Shown here in pieces: positions 8,312-16,093 of a stretch of DNA of 41,395 nt. The number at the start of each line of letters is the position of its first letter. Within the stretch, counting starts at the first letter, position 1. The notes under the pieces are model-generated. The model was not told the DNA's origin. It saw only the letters and a list, made by a program, of their open reading frames with translations, and made no database searches. The stretch covers positions 1-41,395 of the forward strand of contig JANMRB010000055.1 in NCBI GenBank assembly GCA_031370825.1, in the 5' to 3' direction. Source of the DNA: JAENVT01 sp031370825 (lineage in GTDB: Bacteria > Actinomycetota > Acidimicrobiia > Acidimicrobiales > Ilumatobacteraceae). Both the position numbers and the translations under genes were made by a program.

Positions 8312-9358
8312 ATGAGCCCACGACGGGTGACGCTTGTCGACGTGGCACATCGTGCCGCGGTGTCCGTTGCGACGGTCAGCCGCGCCCTCAGCGGCGATCC
8401 GCAGATCAGCGAAGCGACGCAGTTGCGCGTTCGCCGGATTGCGGACGACCTCAAGTACGTGCCCAATGTGACTGCAAGGAGCCTGGTCCTGCAATCGAGT
8501 GCCACATTCGGGCTGATGACTCCCGATGTGACCGACCCGATTCACGCCCAAGTTGTCACCGGATTCCAGCGGCAGGCAGCCGAGCAGGGCTATTCGGTGA
8601 TCTTGTCCAACGGGTTCTGGGATCCCGGCGCCGAACGGAGGGCCTTTCGTGAGTTCGCCACGCACCGCGTGGCCGCGATCGCAGTGATGGGCAGCGTGCT
8701 GTCGCAGGTCGAGGTCAAGAAGCTGTTGGCGCCGAGCCCAGTGCTGTTCATCGGGTCAGAGCACCTGCCCGCGAATGGTGGCGAGCTGGACATGGCGCGG
8801 GGCTGCCTGCGCCCCGACGATCGTGATGGCATGACACAAGTGGTCGACCACCTGATAGAGCGTGGCTATCGCAGCGTGGCTTATGTCAGCGGCTCGTCGG
8901 GCGCAACTCAGATCATCCGCCGCGACGCGTTGGTTGCGGCACTCGCGCAACGCGGCCGCGCCGAACCGGTCGTTCACCGGGCTGATGAGGTCGATGCGGC
9001 CGGCCTTCGGGCCATTGTCACGGAGATCGGCCGGTCGCGCCCGGACGTGGTCGTCTGCTACGACGACAAGATAGCGCTCCTCCTCATGGACGAGCTGCGG
9101 TCGGCAGGCTTGAGCGTCCCCGACGACGTAGCGGTCGTCGGCTTCGACGACATCCCGTTCGCCCGCATCTCCAATCCTCGGCTCACGACGGTGTCACAAC
9201 GCGCTGACGATCTTGGTCGCACCAGCGTCGACTTGCTGCTGTCGACGATCGAGCGCGGCAAGCTGCCCGTCTCGCAACTCATGCCCGTGACGCTTGTCGT
9301 TCGCGACACCACCCCAGGCCGTCACAAGCCCCCACACAAGAAGGACAGAGGTTCATGA
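8312..9358 (+). CDS. LacI/GalR family transcriptional regulator
   Basis: 348 aa. The N-terminal HTH is canonical: T-L-V-D-V-A-H-R-A-A-V-S-V-A-T-V-S-R-A-L at about 7-26, with the hinge helix at about 50-58. A periplasmic-binding-protein-like effector domain follows, ending in the typical V-G-F-D-D-I-P-F-A segment. ATG 8312 puts the HTH at the N-terminus. The gene starts 16 bp after the aminotransferase stop, and its own stop overlaps the next ATG (ATGA). It probably represses its own operon through the palindrome at 7051-7064. Effector unknown, presumably a sugar or nucleoside-like compound linked to the neighbouring enzymes. Confidence 0.92.
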   Translation: MSPRRVTLVDVAHRAAVSVATVSRALSGDPQISEATQLRVRRIADDLKYVPNVTARSLVLQSSATFGLMTPDVTDPIHAQVVTGFQRQAAEQGYSVILSNGFWDPGAERRAFREFATHRVAAIAVMGSVLSQVEVKKLLAPSPVLFIGSEHLPANGGELDMARGCLRPDDRDGMTQVVDHLIERGYRSVAYVSGSSGATQIIRRDALVAALAQRGRAEPVVHRADEVDAAGLRAIVTEIGRSRPDVVVCYDDKIALLLMDELRSAGLSVPDDVAVVGFDDIPFARISNPRLTTVSQRADDLGRTSVDLLLSTIERGKLPVSQLMPVTLVVRDTTPGRHKPPHKKDRGS

Positions 9359-10911
9359 CCAGGAAGATCTACACGAGGTGGCCGATCGTCGAGGGGTACG
9401 CCGACAGGCAGAGCTATCGCGCTGGTGACGTCGTCGAGATGCGTTGCAGCAGTCGGGCATCGAGCGTCACGGCATCGGTGGCCAAGGTGGGTCGGGAGCG
9501 GGCCGAGGTGTGGCGACAAGAGTGCGTGAGCATCGGCGAGCACCAATATCCGGCTGACGCATACGCGACAGGGTGTGGTTGGCCCGTCGCGTTCACCATC
9601 GATGTCGATCCACACTGGCCCTCTGGCTACTACGAGGTCAGCCTGCGTGCCGACGGGGAGATTGGTGAGGAGGCGACCTCCGAGGCCTTCTTCGTCGTTC
9701 GTCCGTCCTGGCCGTCGTCTGCAGACGCCCTCTTGGCGTTGGCGACCAACACCTACAACGCCTACAACCAGTGGGGTGGCAGGTGCTTGTACAGCGACGC
9801 CGTGAAAGTGTCCTTCGATCGGCCGTTGGAGCGCGGCTACCTGCGCAGGCCCGCATCGCCCGACGAGGTCCCGTACGACGGCCGCGTCAACAGCATCACC
9901 GAGGAACCGGATGAGGAACATCTCCAACTCCAGAGCTACCTCGCCGAGTTCGACTACCCGCTGTGGTGCGCATCCTCCGGATGGCACACGTGGGAGCGCC
10001 GCTTCGTGCGTTGGGCCGAGTCCGAAGGCTTGACGCTCGACTTCGCAGTGAACTCCGACCTCGAGTTCCACCCGGAGGTGCTCGACGGCCACCGGCTGAT
10101 GTTCAGCGTCGGTCACGACGAGTACTGGTCGTGGAAGATGCGCGACACAGCGGATGCCTTCGTCGAGAACGGCGGGTCGTGGGCGATCTTCTCGGGCAAC
10201 ACGTGCTTCTGGCAGGTGCGCTACGAAGACGACGGTCGCACGATGGTCAGTTACAAGGGTCGTGCCGAATGGCTCGATCCCCTTGCGGATACCGACGACC
10301 ATCGCCTGCTCACGTCGATGTGGTCACTGCCGTCGATCGGCAGGCCCGAAGCGCAGACGACCGGTCTCAGCTTCACTCGCGGCGGGTACGCACGCGTCGG
10401 GCAGGCGACACCGCGTAGCTCGGGTGGGTACAGCATTCATCGCCCCGACCACCCCATCTTCGAAGGTACGGATCTGCGGTACGGCGATCAGCTCGGCATC
10501 CCATCCAAGATCGTCGGCTACGAGGTGGACGGGTGCGAGCTGACCATGATCAACGGCGACCCGGTGCCGACGTACAACGACGGGACGCCGGCAGGGTTCG
10601 AGGTGCTCGGCACCGCACCCGCCCGGCTGATCTCGATCACGCCGACATCGTGCGAGGCGCCGGTCGAGCTGTGGGCGGGCGTCGACCCACCCGGCGACCT
10701 CGAAGGTGTGGCCGCTGGCCTCTTCGGATCCGCCTCACCGCAGAACGTTGCCCGCATCGCTCATGGACACGCCGTGATGGGGACCTTCGCCAAGGGCAAG
10801 GGGCGAGTGTTCAACGCTGGGACGACCGATTGGAGCTGCGGTCTCGACGACGATCCGTTGGTGCAGCAGGTGACACGCAACGTCATTCGGTGGCTCACCA
10901 CCGACACCTGA
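9355..10911 (+). CDS. N,N-dimethylformamidase large-subunit-like protein
   Basis: 518 aa, similar to the large subunit of bacterial N,N-dimethylformamidase (DmfA2). An N-terminal beta domain (Y-R-A-G-D-V-V-E-M) leads to a core with A-T-N-T-Y-N-A-Y-N-Q-W-G-G (about 130), S-F-D-R-P-L and G-H-D-E-Y-W-S (253-259). The end resembles a ThuA/glutamine-amidotransferase-like fold (G-K-G-R-V-F-N-A-G-T-T-D-W). Known DMFase uses a mononuclear iron held by two Tyr and one Glu; Tyr257 is a candidate ligand, the others I cannot assign. No small subunit (DmfA1) is encoded nearby. It is translationally coupled to the LacI gene by ATGA. The setting argues for hydrolysis of an N-acyl or N-formyl compound related to a sugar amine, but this is inference. 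Confidence 0.75.
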   Translation: MTRKIYTRWPIVEGYADRQSYRAGDVVEMRCSSRASSVTASVAKVGRERAEVWRQECVSIGEHQYPADAYATGCGWPVAFTIDVDPHWPSGYYEVSLRADGEIGEEATSEAFFVVRPSWPSSADALLALATNTYNAYNQWGGRCLYSDAVKVSFDRPLERGYLRRPASPDEVPYDGRVNSITEEPDEEHLQLQSYLAEFDYPLWCASSGWHTWERRFVRWAESEGLTLDFAVNSDLEFHPEVLDGHRLMFSVGHDEYWSWKMRDTADAFVENGGSWAIFSGNTCFWQVRYEDDGRTMVSYKGRAEWLDPLADTDDHRLLTSMWSLPSIGRPEAQTTGLSFTRGGYARVGQATPRSSGGYSIHRPDHPIFEGTDLRYGDQLGIPSKIVGYEVDGCELTMINGDPVPTYNDGTPAGFEVLGTAPARLISITPTSCEAPVELWAGVDPPGDLEGVAAGLFGSASPQNVARIAHGHAVMGTFAKGKGRVFNAGTTDWSCGLDDDPLVQQVTRNVIRWLTTDT

Positions 10912-10921
10912 GCCCGGTTCG

Positions 10922-10927
10922 TAACAT
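10922..10927 (+). promoter_or_regulatory. Leaderless -10 hexamer of the DUF1353 gene
   Basis: TAACAT, 7 nt before ATG 10935, so this gene has its own promoter 11 bp after the DMFase-like stop. Confidence 0.45.
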
Positions 10928-10934
10928 TCCGCTG

Positions 10935-11789
10935 ATGAAGTTTCAGCCAGACATCGACAAGTTCTTCGATCCGGACGCCGGGCCCGGAAGTGGTCTTCAT
11001 ATCGTGCTTCGACACGGGGACGACGAGGCTGCCGAGGAGTGGTACATGGAGCGTCGCATTGCCTACCGTGACCGCCATTTCACGGCGCCCATCGGCGTGC
11101 CACGAGACAGGGCCACGTTCGTCACCGATCTGACCTCGGTCCCACAAGTCTTCAGCTGGCTCGTCCCGCGAACGGGGAATCATCTGGCTGCCGCGCTCAT
11201 CCACGACGCGCTCACTCCTCCGTTCAGCACGACTGGTATACCCGATTGGGACGGCCCGGCCGAGGTGACACAGCTACAAGCGGATCGGGTGTTCCGAGAC
11301 GCCATGGGGGACCTGGGCACTCCGCGATTGCGGCGTTGGCTCGTGTGGAGCGCTGTGAGCATCCCGACGGCTCGGCGGGCCGACAAGATTCGCGGCTATC
11401 TCGCGTATGCATCAATCGCTGCGATCGTCGTGCTCGGTTGGTTCGCCACGCTCGATCTCTTCGATCAGGGCAAGTGGTTGCCGTGGATGGGTGATCGCCC
11501 GTGGAACCGTGAGCTCATCTTCGGAGGCATGGCAGCCGTCGTGATCCCAGTCGTCCTGGCTCTGCTGCTTTGGCCGAAGGGGGTGAGAACCGCGGGGCTG
11601 GTCGTGGGCATTGCAGTTGCTGCACTGCTTCACGTCACGGTGGCCCTCACTGCGATCTCGTTCGCCTATCAGGTGCTGGAGCACGGAGTGCATGTGTGGG
11701 ACCCTCCGCGACGGACGATGAAGATCGGTCTGACGTTGCTGGCGATTGGCGTGATCATCCTGACGATCTGGATGTGTCATCGGTACTGA
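10935..11789 (+). CDS. DUF1353 domain membrane protein
   Basis: 285 aa. The N-terminal half matches DUF1353, a family found in phages and bacteria, with the characteristic F-V-T-D-L-T-S-V-P followed by N-H-L-A-A-A-L-I-H-D-A-L. The conserved His and Asp suggest a metal or catalytic site, but no function is established. The C-terminal half has four hydrophobic segments (roughly 155-180, 195-215, 220-245 and 262-282), so the DUF1353 domain is anchored in the membrane. ATG 10935 fits both the domain start and a leaderless promoter. It is convergent with the Rieske gene, 21 bp apart. Confidence 0.75.
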   Translation: MKFQPDIDKFFDPDAGPGSGLHIVLRHGDDEAAEEWYMERRIAYRDRHFTAPIGVPRDRATFVTDLTSVPQVFSWLVPRTGNHLAAALIHDALTPPFSTTGIPDWDGPAEVTQLQADRVFRDAMGDLGTPRLRRWLVWSAVSIPTARRADKIRGYLAYASIAAIVVLGWFATLDLFDQGKWLPWMGDRPWNRELIFGGMAAVVIPVVLALLLWPKGVRTAGLVVGIAVAALLHVTVALTAISFAYQVLEHGVHVWDPPRRTMKIGLTLLAIGVIILTIWMCHRY

Positions 11790-11810
11790 CGTCGCTTCGA
11801 AGGCGGTCGT

Positions 11811-12815
11811 TCAATCCAGGATGGCGGCAAGCTTCTGCTGGAACCAGGCGACACCCGACTCGTGTCGTGGGCTCAGGGGACCGGCGCGGTAGCCGCCACT
11901 CGCGTAGTTCTGGTGCGTGGTCTCACAGATCCCGAAATCCTCGCGGACGACACTGAGGCTTGCCTCGACAGTGCGGTCTCGCTCCGTCAGTGTCGCCGGG
12001 GACAGATCGGCGAAGTAGTAGTGGTACAGCAGTTCGGTTCGGCCCTCGTCGATCGGATTGATCCGGGAGGTGTTCATACCACCGTCGAACAGTGACAGCG
12101 TCCAGTTCGGCCACGTCGTCAGCCACATGCCGCTGTAGAACAAGTCGTCCTTCGGTGGCGCAGTCATCTTGATCACGTTGTCCATCGCGACCGTCTCGAA
12201 CTTCTCGAAATCGATCGCCGCATAGAAGCTCGGATGGATGCCGGGGATGTGATAGCCCTCGATGAAGTTGTCCGTGTAGATCTTCCAGTTGGCATCGAAC
12301 TCCAACCGTTCGGTGCGGTACAGCCGGAACGTGTCGATCGGCTCGTCGGCAAGCACAGTGACCGTGTCGCCGAGGTTGCCGAGCAGCGGCTGGATCGGGT
12401 CGATCGCGACGAACAGCAGCCCTCGCCACTCGTCGACGCTGATCGATTGCAGCGGCCAGTCGGCCATGTCGAAATCGGGATCGTCGCCGAACCACGGTGT
12501 GCGCTTGAGTGTGCCGTCGAGGCCGTAGACCCAGTTGTGATACGGGCATCGGATCGCGCTGCAATGCCCGGTACCTTCCTCCAGCAATCGGGCGCCGCGA
12601 TGAACGCAGACGTTGCGAAACGCCCGCAGCTCGCCATCGTCGGCGCGGACGGCCATCACCTTGGCACCGGCGATCTCGGCTGCGACGTAGTCGCCACGTG
12701 CAGCAACATGCGAGGCAGGGCCCAGCAGCTGCCAGGTCCGCCAGAAGACGCGTTCTTGCTCCGTGCGATACACGCTGGCGTCCACATAGAACGCCGGATC
12801 GAGGTTGCGGATCAC
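11811..12815 (-). CDS. Rieske non-heme iron oxygenase, alpha subunit
   Basis: Terminal oxygenase of a ring-hydroxylating or N-demethylating Rieske system, 334 aa. The 2Fe-2S cluster motif is C70-x-H72 ... C90-x-x-H93, with the usual 17-residue gap. The mononuclear iron site is N-F-I-E-G-Y-H189-I-P-G-I-H194, with Asp293 (R-E-D-F-G) as the likely third ligand. GTG 12815 is chosen because TACCGT lies 6 nt upstream and the protein then starts M-I-R-N-L-D-P-A-F-Y. No reductase, ferredoxin or beta subunit is encoded nearby, so electrons must come from a partner elsewhere. Substrate unknown; the sequence looks closer to quaternary-amine or aromatic-acid types than to naphthalene dioxygenases. Confidence 0.88.
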   Translation of the reverse strand: MIRNLDPAFYVDASVYRTEQERVFWRTWQLLGPASHVAARGDYVAAEIAGAKVMAVRADDGELRAFRNVCVHRGARLLEEGTGHCSAIRCPYHNWVYGLDGTLKRTPWFGDDPDFDMADWPLQSISVDEWRGLLFVAIDPIQPLLGNLGDTVTVLADEPIDTFRLYRTERLEFDANWKIYTDNFIEGYHIPGIHPSFYAAIDFEKFETVAMDNVIKMTAPPKDDLFYSGMWLTTWPNWTLSLFDGGMNTSRINPIDEGRTELLYHYYFADLSPATLTERDRTVEASLSVVREDFGICETTHQNYASGGYRAGPLSPRHESGVAWFQQKLAAILD

Positions 12816-12821
12816 GCTGAG

Positions 12822-12827
12822 ACGGTA
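12822..12827 (-). promoter_or_regulatory. Leaderless -10 hexamer of the Rieske oxygenase gene
   Basis: TACCGT, 6 nt before GTG 12815. Confidence 0.45.
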
Positions 12828-12913
12828 GCGGAGGCCCACTAACCCGTTTGCCCCCGCCGCCCTGAGGGGGATTACCCGCCCCAGCTCTGCACGCGGGCCC
12901 AATCGCGGTGAAT

Positions 12914-12943
12914 TACGATTCCGCCAGGACATCGCGGGGAGGC
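12914..12943 (+). promoter_or_regulatory. Promoter -10 and ribosome site of the lipoprotein gene
   Basis: TACGAT at 12914-12919 and GGGGAGG at about 12937-12943, 6 nt before ATG 12950. This is one of the few genes here with a conventional leader and Shine-Dalgarno sequence. Confidence 0.5.
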
Positions 12944-12949
12944 ATTGAC

Positions 12950-13609
12950 ATGTCGCAGCCCAAGCAGCAACTCACTCGAGCAGTCTGGATTGTCTCGATC
13001 ATGTTGATGGTGGTCGGGTGTGGGTCGACGGCATCCGAGAAGGAATCGGCTGCGAGCGCCACGACCGCCGTCATCTCGACAACCTCAACTACAACCTCAA
13101 CAAGCACATCGCCCTCGTCCAACGGCACGTATCAGACGAAGATCTTCAGGCCGGCTTTCTCTGTCGATCTACCCAGCGGCTGGACAGTCGTCGAGCGGGA
13201 CGCTGCGGCGGCGCAGATCTTCGTGCCATGCGACGCGTGCGAACACGGTGGCGAGGAGAACGGTGAGATCACCTTGGACATGACGCTTGGCAAGGTGTCG
13301 CCCGAGGAAGCCATCGCCAAGCTCCGAGGTGCATCGAACGCCGAGTCCCAGCCGGCCGCGCCGGCGCACGTGGGATCACTCGACGGCTTCAAGTTCACGG
13401 CGACTCGGACAGGTGCAGGAGAGGTGAAATTCGCAGACATCGGCTACCACACTGAAGCCGACGGCGAGCCGATCGACGTAATGGCGATGGACGTTGGCGG
13501 GCGAACGGTGACGATCTTCATGGACCCGCATGTCGCAACTGGCCCTGCCGCCCAGGAGTTCGCTACCGTCGCCGCGGAGATCCTCAAATCGATCCAGTTC
13601 GCCAGCTGA
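12950..13609 (+). CDS. Putative secreted lipoprotein
   Basis: 219 aa. A type II signal peptide is clear: basic start, hydrophobic core I-M-L-M-V-V, lipobox V-V-G-C with the lipidated Cys near residue 24. A Ser/Thr-rich linker (about 35-60) follows, then a compact domain beginning F-S-V-D-L-P-S-G-W, a pattern common in small extracytoplasmic domains of actinobacteria. It contains a C-D-A-C pair that could form a disulfide. Function unknown; the surface location is well supported. It runs convergently toward the tRNA-Pro gene. Confidence 0.8.
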   Translation: MSQPKQQLTRAVWIVSIMLMVVGCGSTASEKESAASATTAVISTTSTTTSTSTSPSSNGTYQTKIFRPAFSVDLPSGWTVVERDAAAAQIFVPCDACEHGGEENGEITLDMTLGKVSPEEAIAKLRGASNAESQPAAPAHVGSLDGFKFTATRTGAGEVKFADIGYHTEADGEPIDVMAMDVGGRTVTIFMDPHVATGPAAQEFATVAAEILKSIQFAS

Positions 13610-13618
13610 CCTGCGGAG

Positions 13619-13693
13619 TCGGGGTGAGAGGATTTGAACCTCCGACCTCCACGTCCCGAACGTGGCACGCTAACCAAGCTGCGCTACACCCCG
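13619..13693 (-). tRNA. tRNA-Pro (CGG anticodon)
   Basis: On the minus strand a full cloverleaf folds: acceptor stem CGGGGTG/CACCCCG, D stem GCGC/GCGT, anticodon stem CCACG/CGTGG with loop TTCGGGA (anticodon CGG, reading CCG), and T arm GGAGG-TTCAAAT-CCTCT. Discriminator base A; the CCA end is not encoded. No integrase or att duplication is seen beside it. Confidence 0.95.
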
Positions 13694-13709
13694 AAAGTGC
13701 GTCTGCAAT

Positions 13710-14138
13710 CTACCCGACCGGTGCCGGTTCTTCCTCAGGCGTTTCGTCGGCGACGGGCGCCGTGGGCTCGACAGGGGGCGCCAGGATTGCCCGCGCCGTC
13801 AACTTGAGGCTCAGCGCATTGAACGGCTTGACCAGGTATCCGTCGGCGGCACAGCGCTTGGCCAGGTGGATGTCGGCTCTGCGGTCGAGCAGCATCAGCA
13901 CCTTGACGTGGGGCAACGCGCCGGAGCTCTCGTCGAGCCGCAGCGCCATGGTCACGGCCATGCCTCCCATCGAGCCGATCTGCAGGTCGAGCACGACGAG
14001 GTCGGGCGTTCGTTCCTTCACCACACCGGAGACGTCGCGCCCGTTTCGACAGACCGTGAACGACACGTCGGGCCCGCCGAGTGCGGCGGTGATGTCGTCG
14101 AGGACGTAGTCGGCGTCGGTCGCTACCAGGATGTGCAC
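13710..14138 (-). CDS. Response-regulator receiver-domain protein, divergent
   Basis: 142 aa, a single receiver domain with a short acidic-proline C-terminal tail and no output domain. The acidic pocket (Asp8, Asp10), phosphoacceptor Asp51 (V-V-L-D-L-Q) and Lys104 (L-V-K-P-F) are present. The conserved Thr/Ser of beta4 is replaced (L-M-L-L-D-R), so phosphorylation-driven switching may be altered. GTG 14138 follows TAGGGT by 7 nt. No histidine kinase is nearby. The gene starts 10 bp after the Get3-like ATPase gene on the same strand, with its -10 inside the gap/3' end. It may act as a stand-alone adaptor. Confidence 0.8.
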   Translation of the reverse strand: MHILVATDADYVLDDITAALGGPDVSFTVCRNGRDVSGVVKERTPDLVVLDLQIGSMGGMAVTMALRLDESSGALPHVKVLMLLDRRADIHLAKRCAADGYLVKPFNALSLKLTARAILAPPVEPTAPVADETPEEEPAPVG

Positions 14139-14145
14139 GATCGCG

Positions 14146-14151
14146 ACCCTA
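14146..14151 (-). promoter_or_regulatory. Leaderless -10 hexamer of the receiver-domain gene
   Basis: TAGGGT, 7 nt before GTG 14138. It overlaps the stop region of the upstream ATPase gene. Confidence 0.45.
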
Positions 14152-15231
14152 CCGGCTGAGCTTTGTAGGCGCGGAACCCGCGAACAGCAACGAACGAATG
14201 GTGTCGAGCGCCTCGAGATCGTGGACGTCGCCGGGCAGTAGCGGGACCCACGTCGGTTGGCTACCCGTGTCCGCAACGAGGGCGCCGACATGATCGCGCT
14301 CACCGACCGCCAACTCGTGGAGCTCCGCCTGGTTGTCGTACAGCGCGGCCTCGGGCCCCCGTTTCGGCCGTTGGCCCGTGGGCTCACCAAAGTCCGGTGT
14401 AGCCCGGTTCACGATGACCGCCGCGACGTCGAGATCCTTGTCGACCAACTTGGCAGCAAAGAACCGTGCCTCATCGATGGTGTCGATCCGCGGCGATGCC
14501 ACGAGCACGAACCGGGTCGTGTCACCGTGAAGCAGTTCGATGACTTCGTCGGCGCGGTTGCGAAATCCGGTCTCCATGCCGTCGAAGGCTTGAAAGAAGG
14601 CGAGTGCATCAGCGAGCACTTCGCTGCCGATCACCTTTCCGATCGATCGCAGCAGCGGCTGGGCGGCGACGCTGAGGACTCGTAGCCCTCGACGCGTGGG
14701 CATCATCATCAACTTGAAGACCGGATGGTCGAGGAAGCGCGCCAGGGTTCGCGGCGCGTCGAGAAAGTCGAGGGCGTTGCGTGTAGGCGGGGTGTCGACG
14801 ATCACCACGTCGAAGCGATCGTCGAGGTGCAAGGCGAGCAAGCGTTCAGCGGCCATGTATTCCTGGGTGCCGCCCAACGAACTGGCGATGTTGCGGTAGA
14901 ACGCGTTGTTGAGGATCCGGCTCGCCTGCTGATCGTCGGCGGCGTTGGCCACGACCAAACCGTCGAACGTCGTGGCCGTGTCGAGCATCAGCGCCCAGAG
15001 CTCGCCGTCGCCGTCGACGGCGAGTTGCACGGGATCGTTGGTCAATCCCCCTGGCACACCCAGTGCGTCGGCCAACCGCTTGGCCGGATCGATGGTGACC
15101 ACCACACATCTCCGGCTGGTGCGCGCAGCCTGCAAGCCGAGGGCGGCAGCGGTCGTGGTTTTTCCGACACCACCGGAGCCGCAGCACACCACGACGGCGG
15201 ATGTCGAGATCACATCGTCGAGCTCGGTCAC
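14149..15231 (-). CDS. Get3/ArsA-like ATPase, subunit without signature lysine
   Basis: 360-aa SIMIBI-class P-loop ATPase. The Walker A is C-G-S-G-G-V-G-K-T-T, so the deviant 'signature' lysine (K-G-G-V-G-K-T) is replaced by Ser. Other motifs are T-I-D-P-A-K-R-L-A-D-A-L-G and V-I-V-D-T-P-P-T-R-N-A-L. This closely follows Rv3680 of M. tuberculosis, which also lacks the signature lysine and pairs with Rv3679; those proteins are described as bacterial Get3 homologues. Its start overlaps the stop of the upstream partner ATPase gene (ATGA), so the two subunits are co-translated. Likely role: ATP-driven chaperoning or targeting of membrane or tail-anchored proteins. There is no arsenite-pump context. 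Confidence 0.85.
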   Translation of the reverse strand: MTELDDVISTSAVVVCCGSGGVGKTTTAAALGLQAARTSRRCVVVTIDPAKRLADALGVPGGLTNDPVQLAVDGDGELWALMLDTATTFDGLVVANAADDQQASRILNNAFYRNIASSLGGTQEYMAAERLLALHLDDRFDVVIVDTPPTRNALDFLDAPRTLARFLDHPVFKLMMMPTRRGLRVLSVAAQPLLRSIGKVIGSEVLADALAFFQAFDGMETGFRNRADEVIELLHGDTTRFVLVASPRIDTIDEARFFAAKLVDKDLDVAAVIVNRATPDFGEPTGQRPKRGPEAALYDNQAELHELAVGERDHVGALVADTGSQPTWVPLLPGDVHDLEALDTIRSLLFAGSAPTKLSR

Positions 15232-16091
15232 GTTTGCTCGCCGAGTCGTGCAGCGAGCTGCTCGATCGCGTCGTGGTCAATGGCGGCCGAGGCCACGAGC
15301 GGCAGGCGAATCTGAGGGCGGTCGAGTGTGTCGGTCAGGCGATGGGCCTCACGCCGATGGAGTGCCCGCCGAGCGTTGCGGAACTCGGCCGCAGCCCGCA
15401 ACGCAGATTCGGCCGGCGCCCGCTCGGCGAGCAGATCTTCACCTTCGTCGAATGCGTTGACGACAACAGGACCCAACCGAAGACGGCCTTGGTGTTGGAG
15501 GGCTTCGGCGGTCTCGAGGACTTCGTTGACCGGTGTGGTCTCGGGCAGGGTCACGAGCACCACCTGGCTTCGCGTCGGGTCCGTCAGGAGTTCGGACACC
15601 TCGACGGCCTGACCGCGGATCGGGCCTCCGCGCACCAGCTTCAACAGATTGACCGGAGCCATCAAGAACGTGATCGCGTGGCCCGCGGCCGGCCCGTCGA
15701 CCACGATCAGATCGAAGCTGCCGCTCTGCTCGAGCTGCTTGATCTTGCCGAGCACCACGATGTCGTCGATGCCCGGCGCGGCCGTGGCGACGACTTCGAT
15801 GACGCCGCTCGTGGCCAACCGTTTGGCGACACGCCCGAGACCGTGGGTATCCAGGTATTCCGCCAGAGCGGCGGCCGGAGTGAGCGCCAGATAGTCGACG
15901 TCGTCGCCGATCAACTTGGCCAGCGCCGGCTTTCCGTCGAGCTCCACGACGAGCACACGAAGTCCTCGGTCGGCTGCTGCTCGCGCCAAAACCGCGGTTA
16001 CCGTTGTCTTCCCAACGCCGCCCTTGCCAGCAACGATGACAACATGGGCGTCGGTCAGGAACTGCAGCGGATTCTCGCTCTTCGGAGGCAC
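15228..16091 (-). CDS. Get3/ArsA-like ATPase, subunit with signature lysine
   Basis: 287 aa, a paralogue of the next gene in the operon. It carries the complete deviant Walker A, A-G-K-G-G-V-G-K-T-T (about residues 21-30), including the signature lysine that reaches across a Get3 dimer. Further motifs are V-V-E-L-D-G-K and L-I-V-V-D-G-P-A-A-G-H. It matches the Rv3679-type member of the actinobacterial pair. GTG 16091 has TAGCCT 8 nt upstream. The divergent NfeD-like gene starts only 2 nt away at 16094. With the partner it probably forms an asymmetric heterodimer with one complete lysine finger. Confidence 0.85.
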   Translation of the reverse strand: MPPKSENPLQFLTDAHVVIVAGKGGVGKTTVTAVLARAAADRGLRVLVVELDGKPALAKLIGDDVDYLALTPAAALAEYLDTHGLGRVAKRLATSGVIEVVATAAPGIDDIVVLGKIKQLEQSGSFDLIVVDGPAAGHAITFLMAPVNLLKLVRGGPIRGQAVEVSELLTDPTRSQVVLVTLPETTPVNEVLETAEALQHQGRLRLGPVVVNAFDEGEDLLAERAPAESALRAAAEFRNARRALHRREAHRLTDTLDRPQIRLPLVASAAIDHDAIEQLAARLGEQT

Positions 16092-16093
16092 TT

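Noticed and set aside
13619..13693. tRNA-Pro as an integration site
   Set aside because: No integrase, direct repeat or foreign-looking segment next to it.
14149..16091. Arsenite efflux (ArsA) system
   Set aside because: No arsB, arsD, arsR or arsC and no Cys-rich metal sites; the pair matches the actinobacterial Get3-like genes instead.
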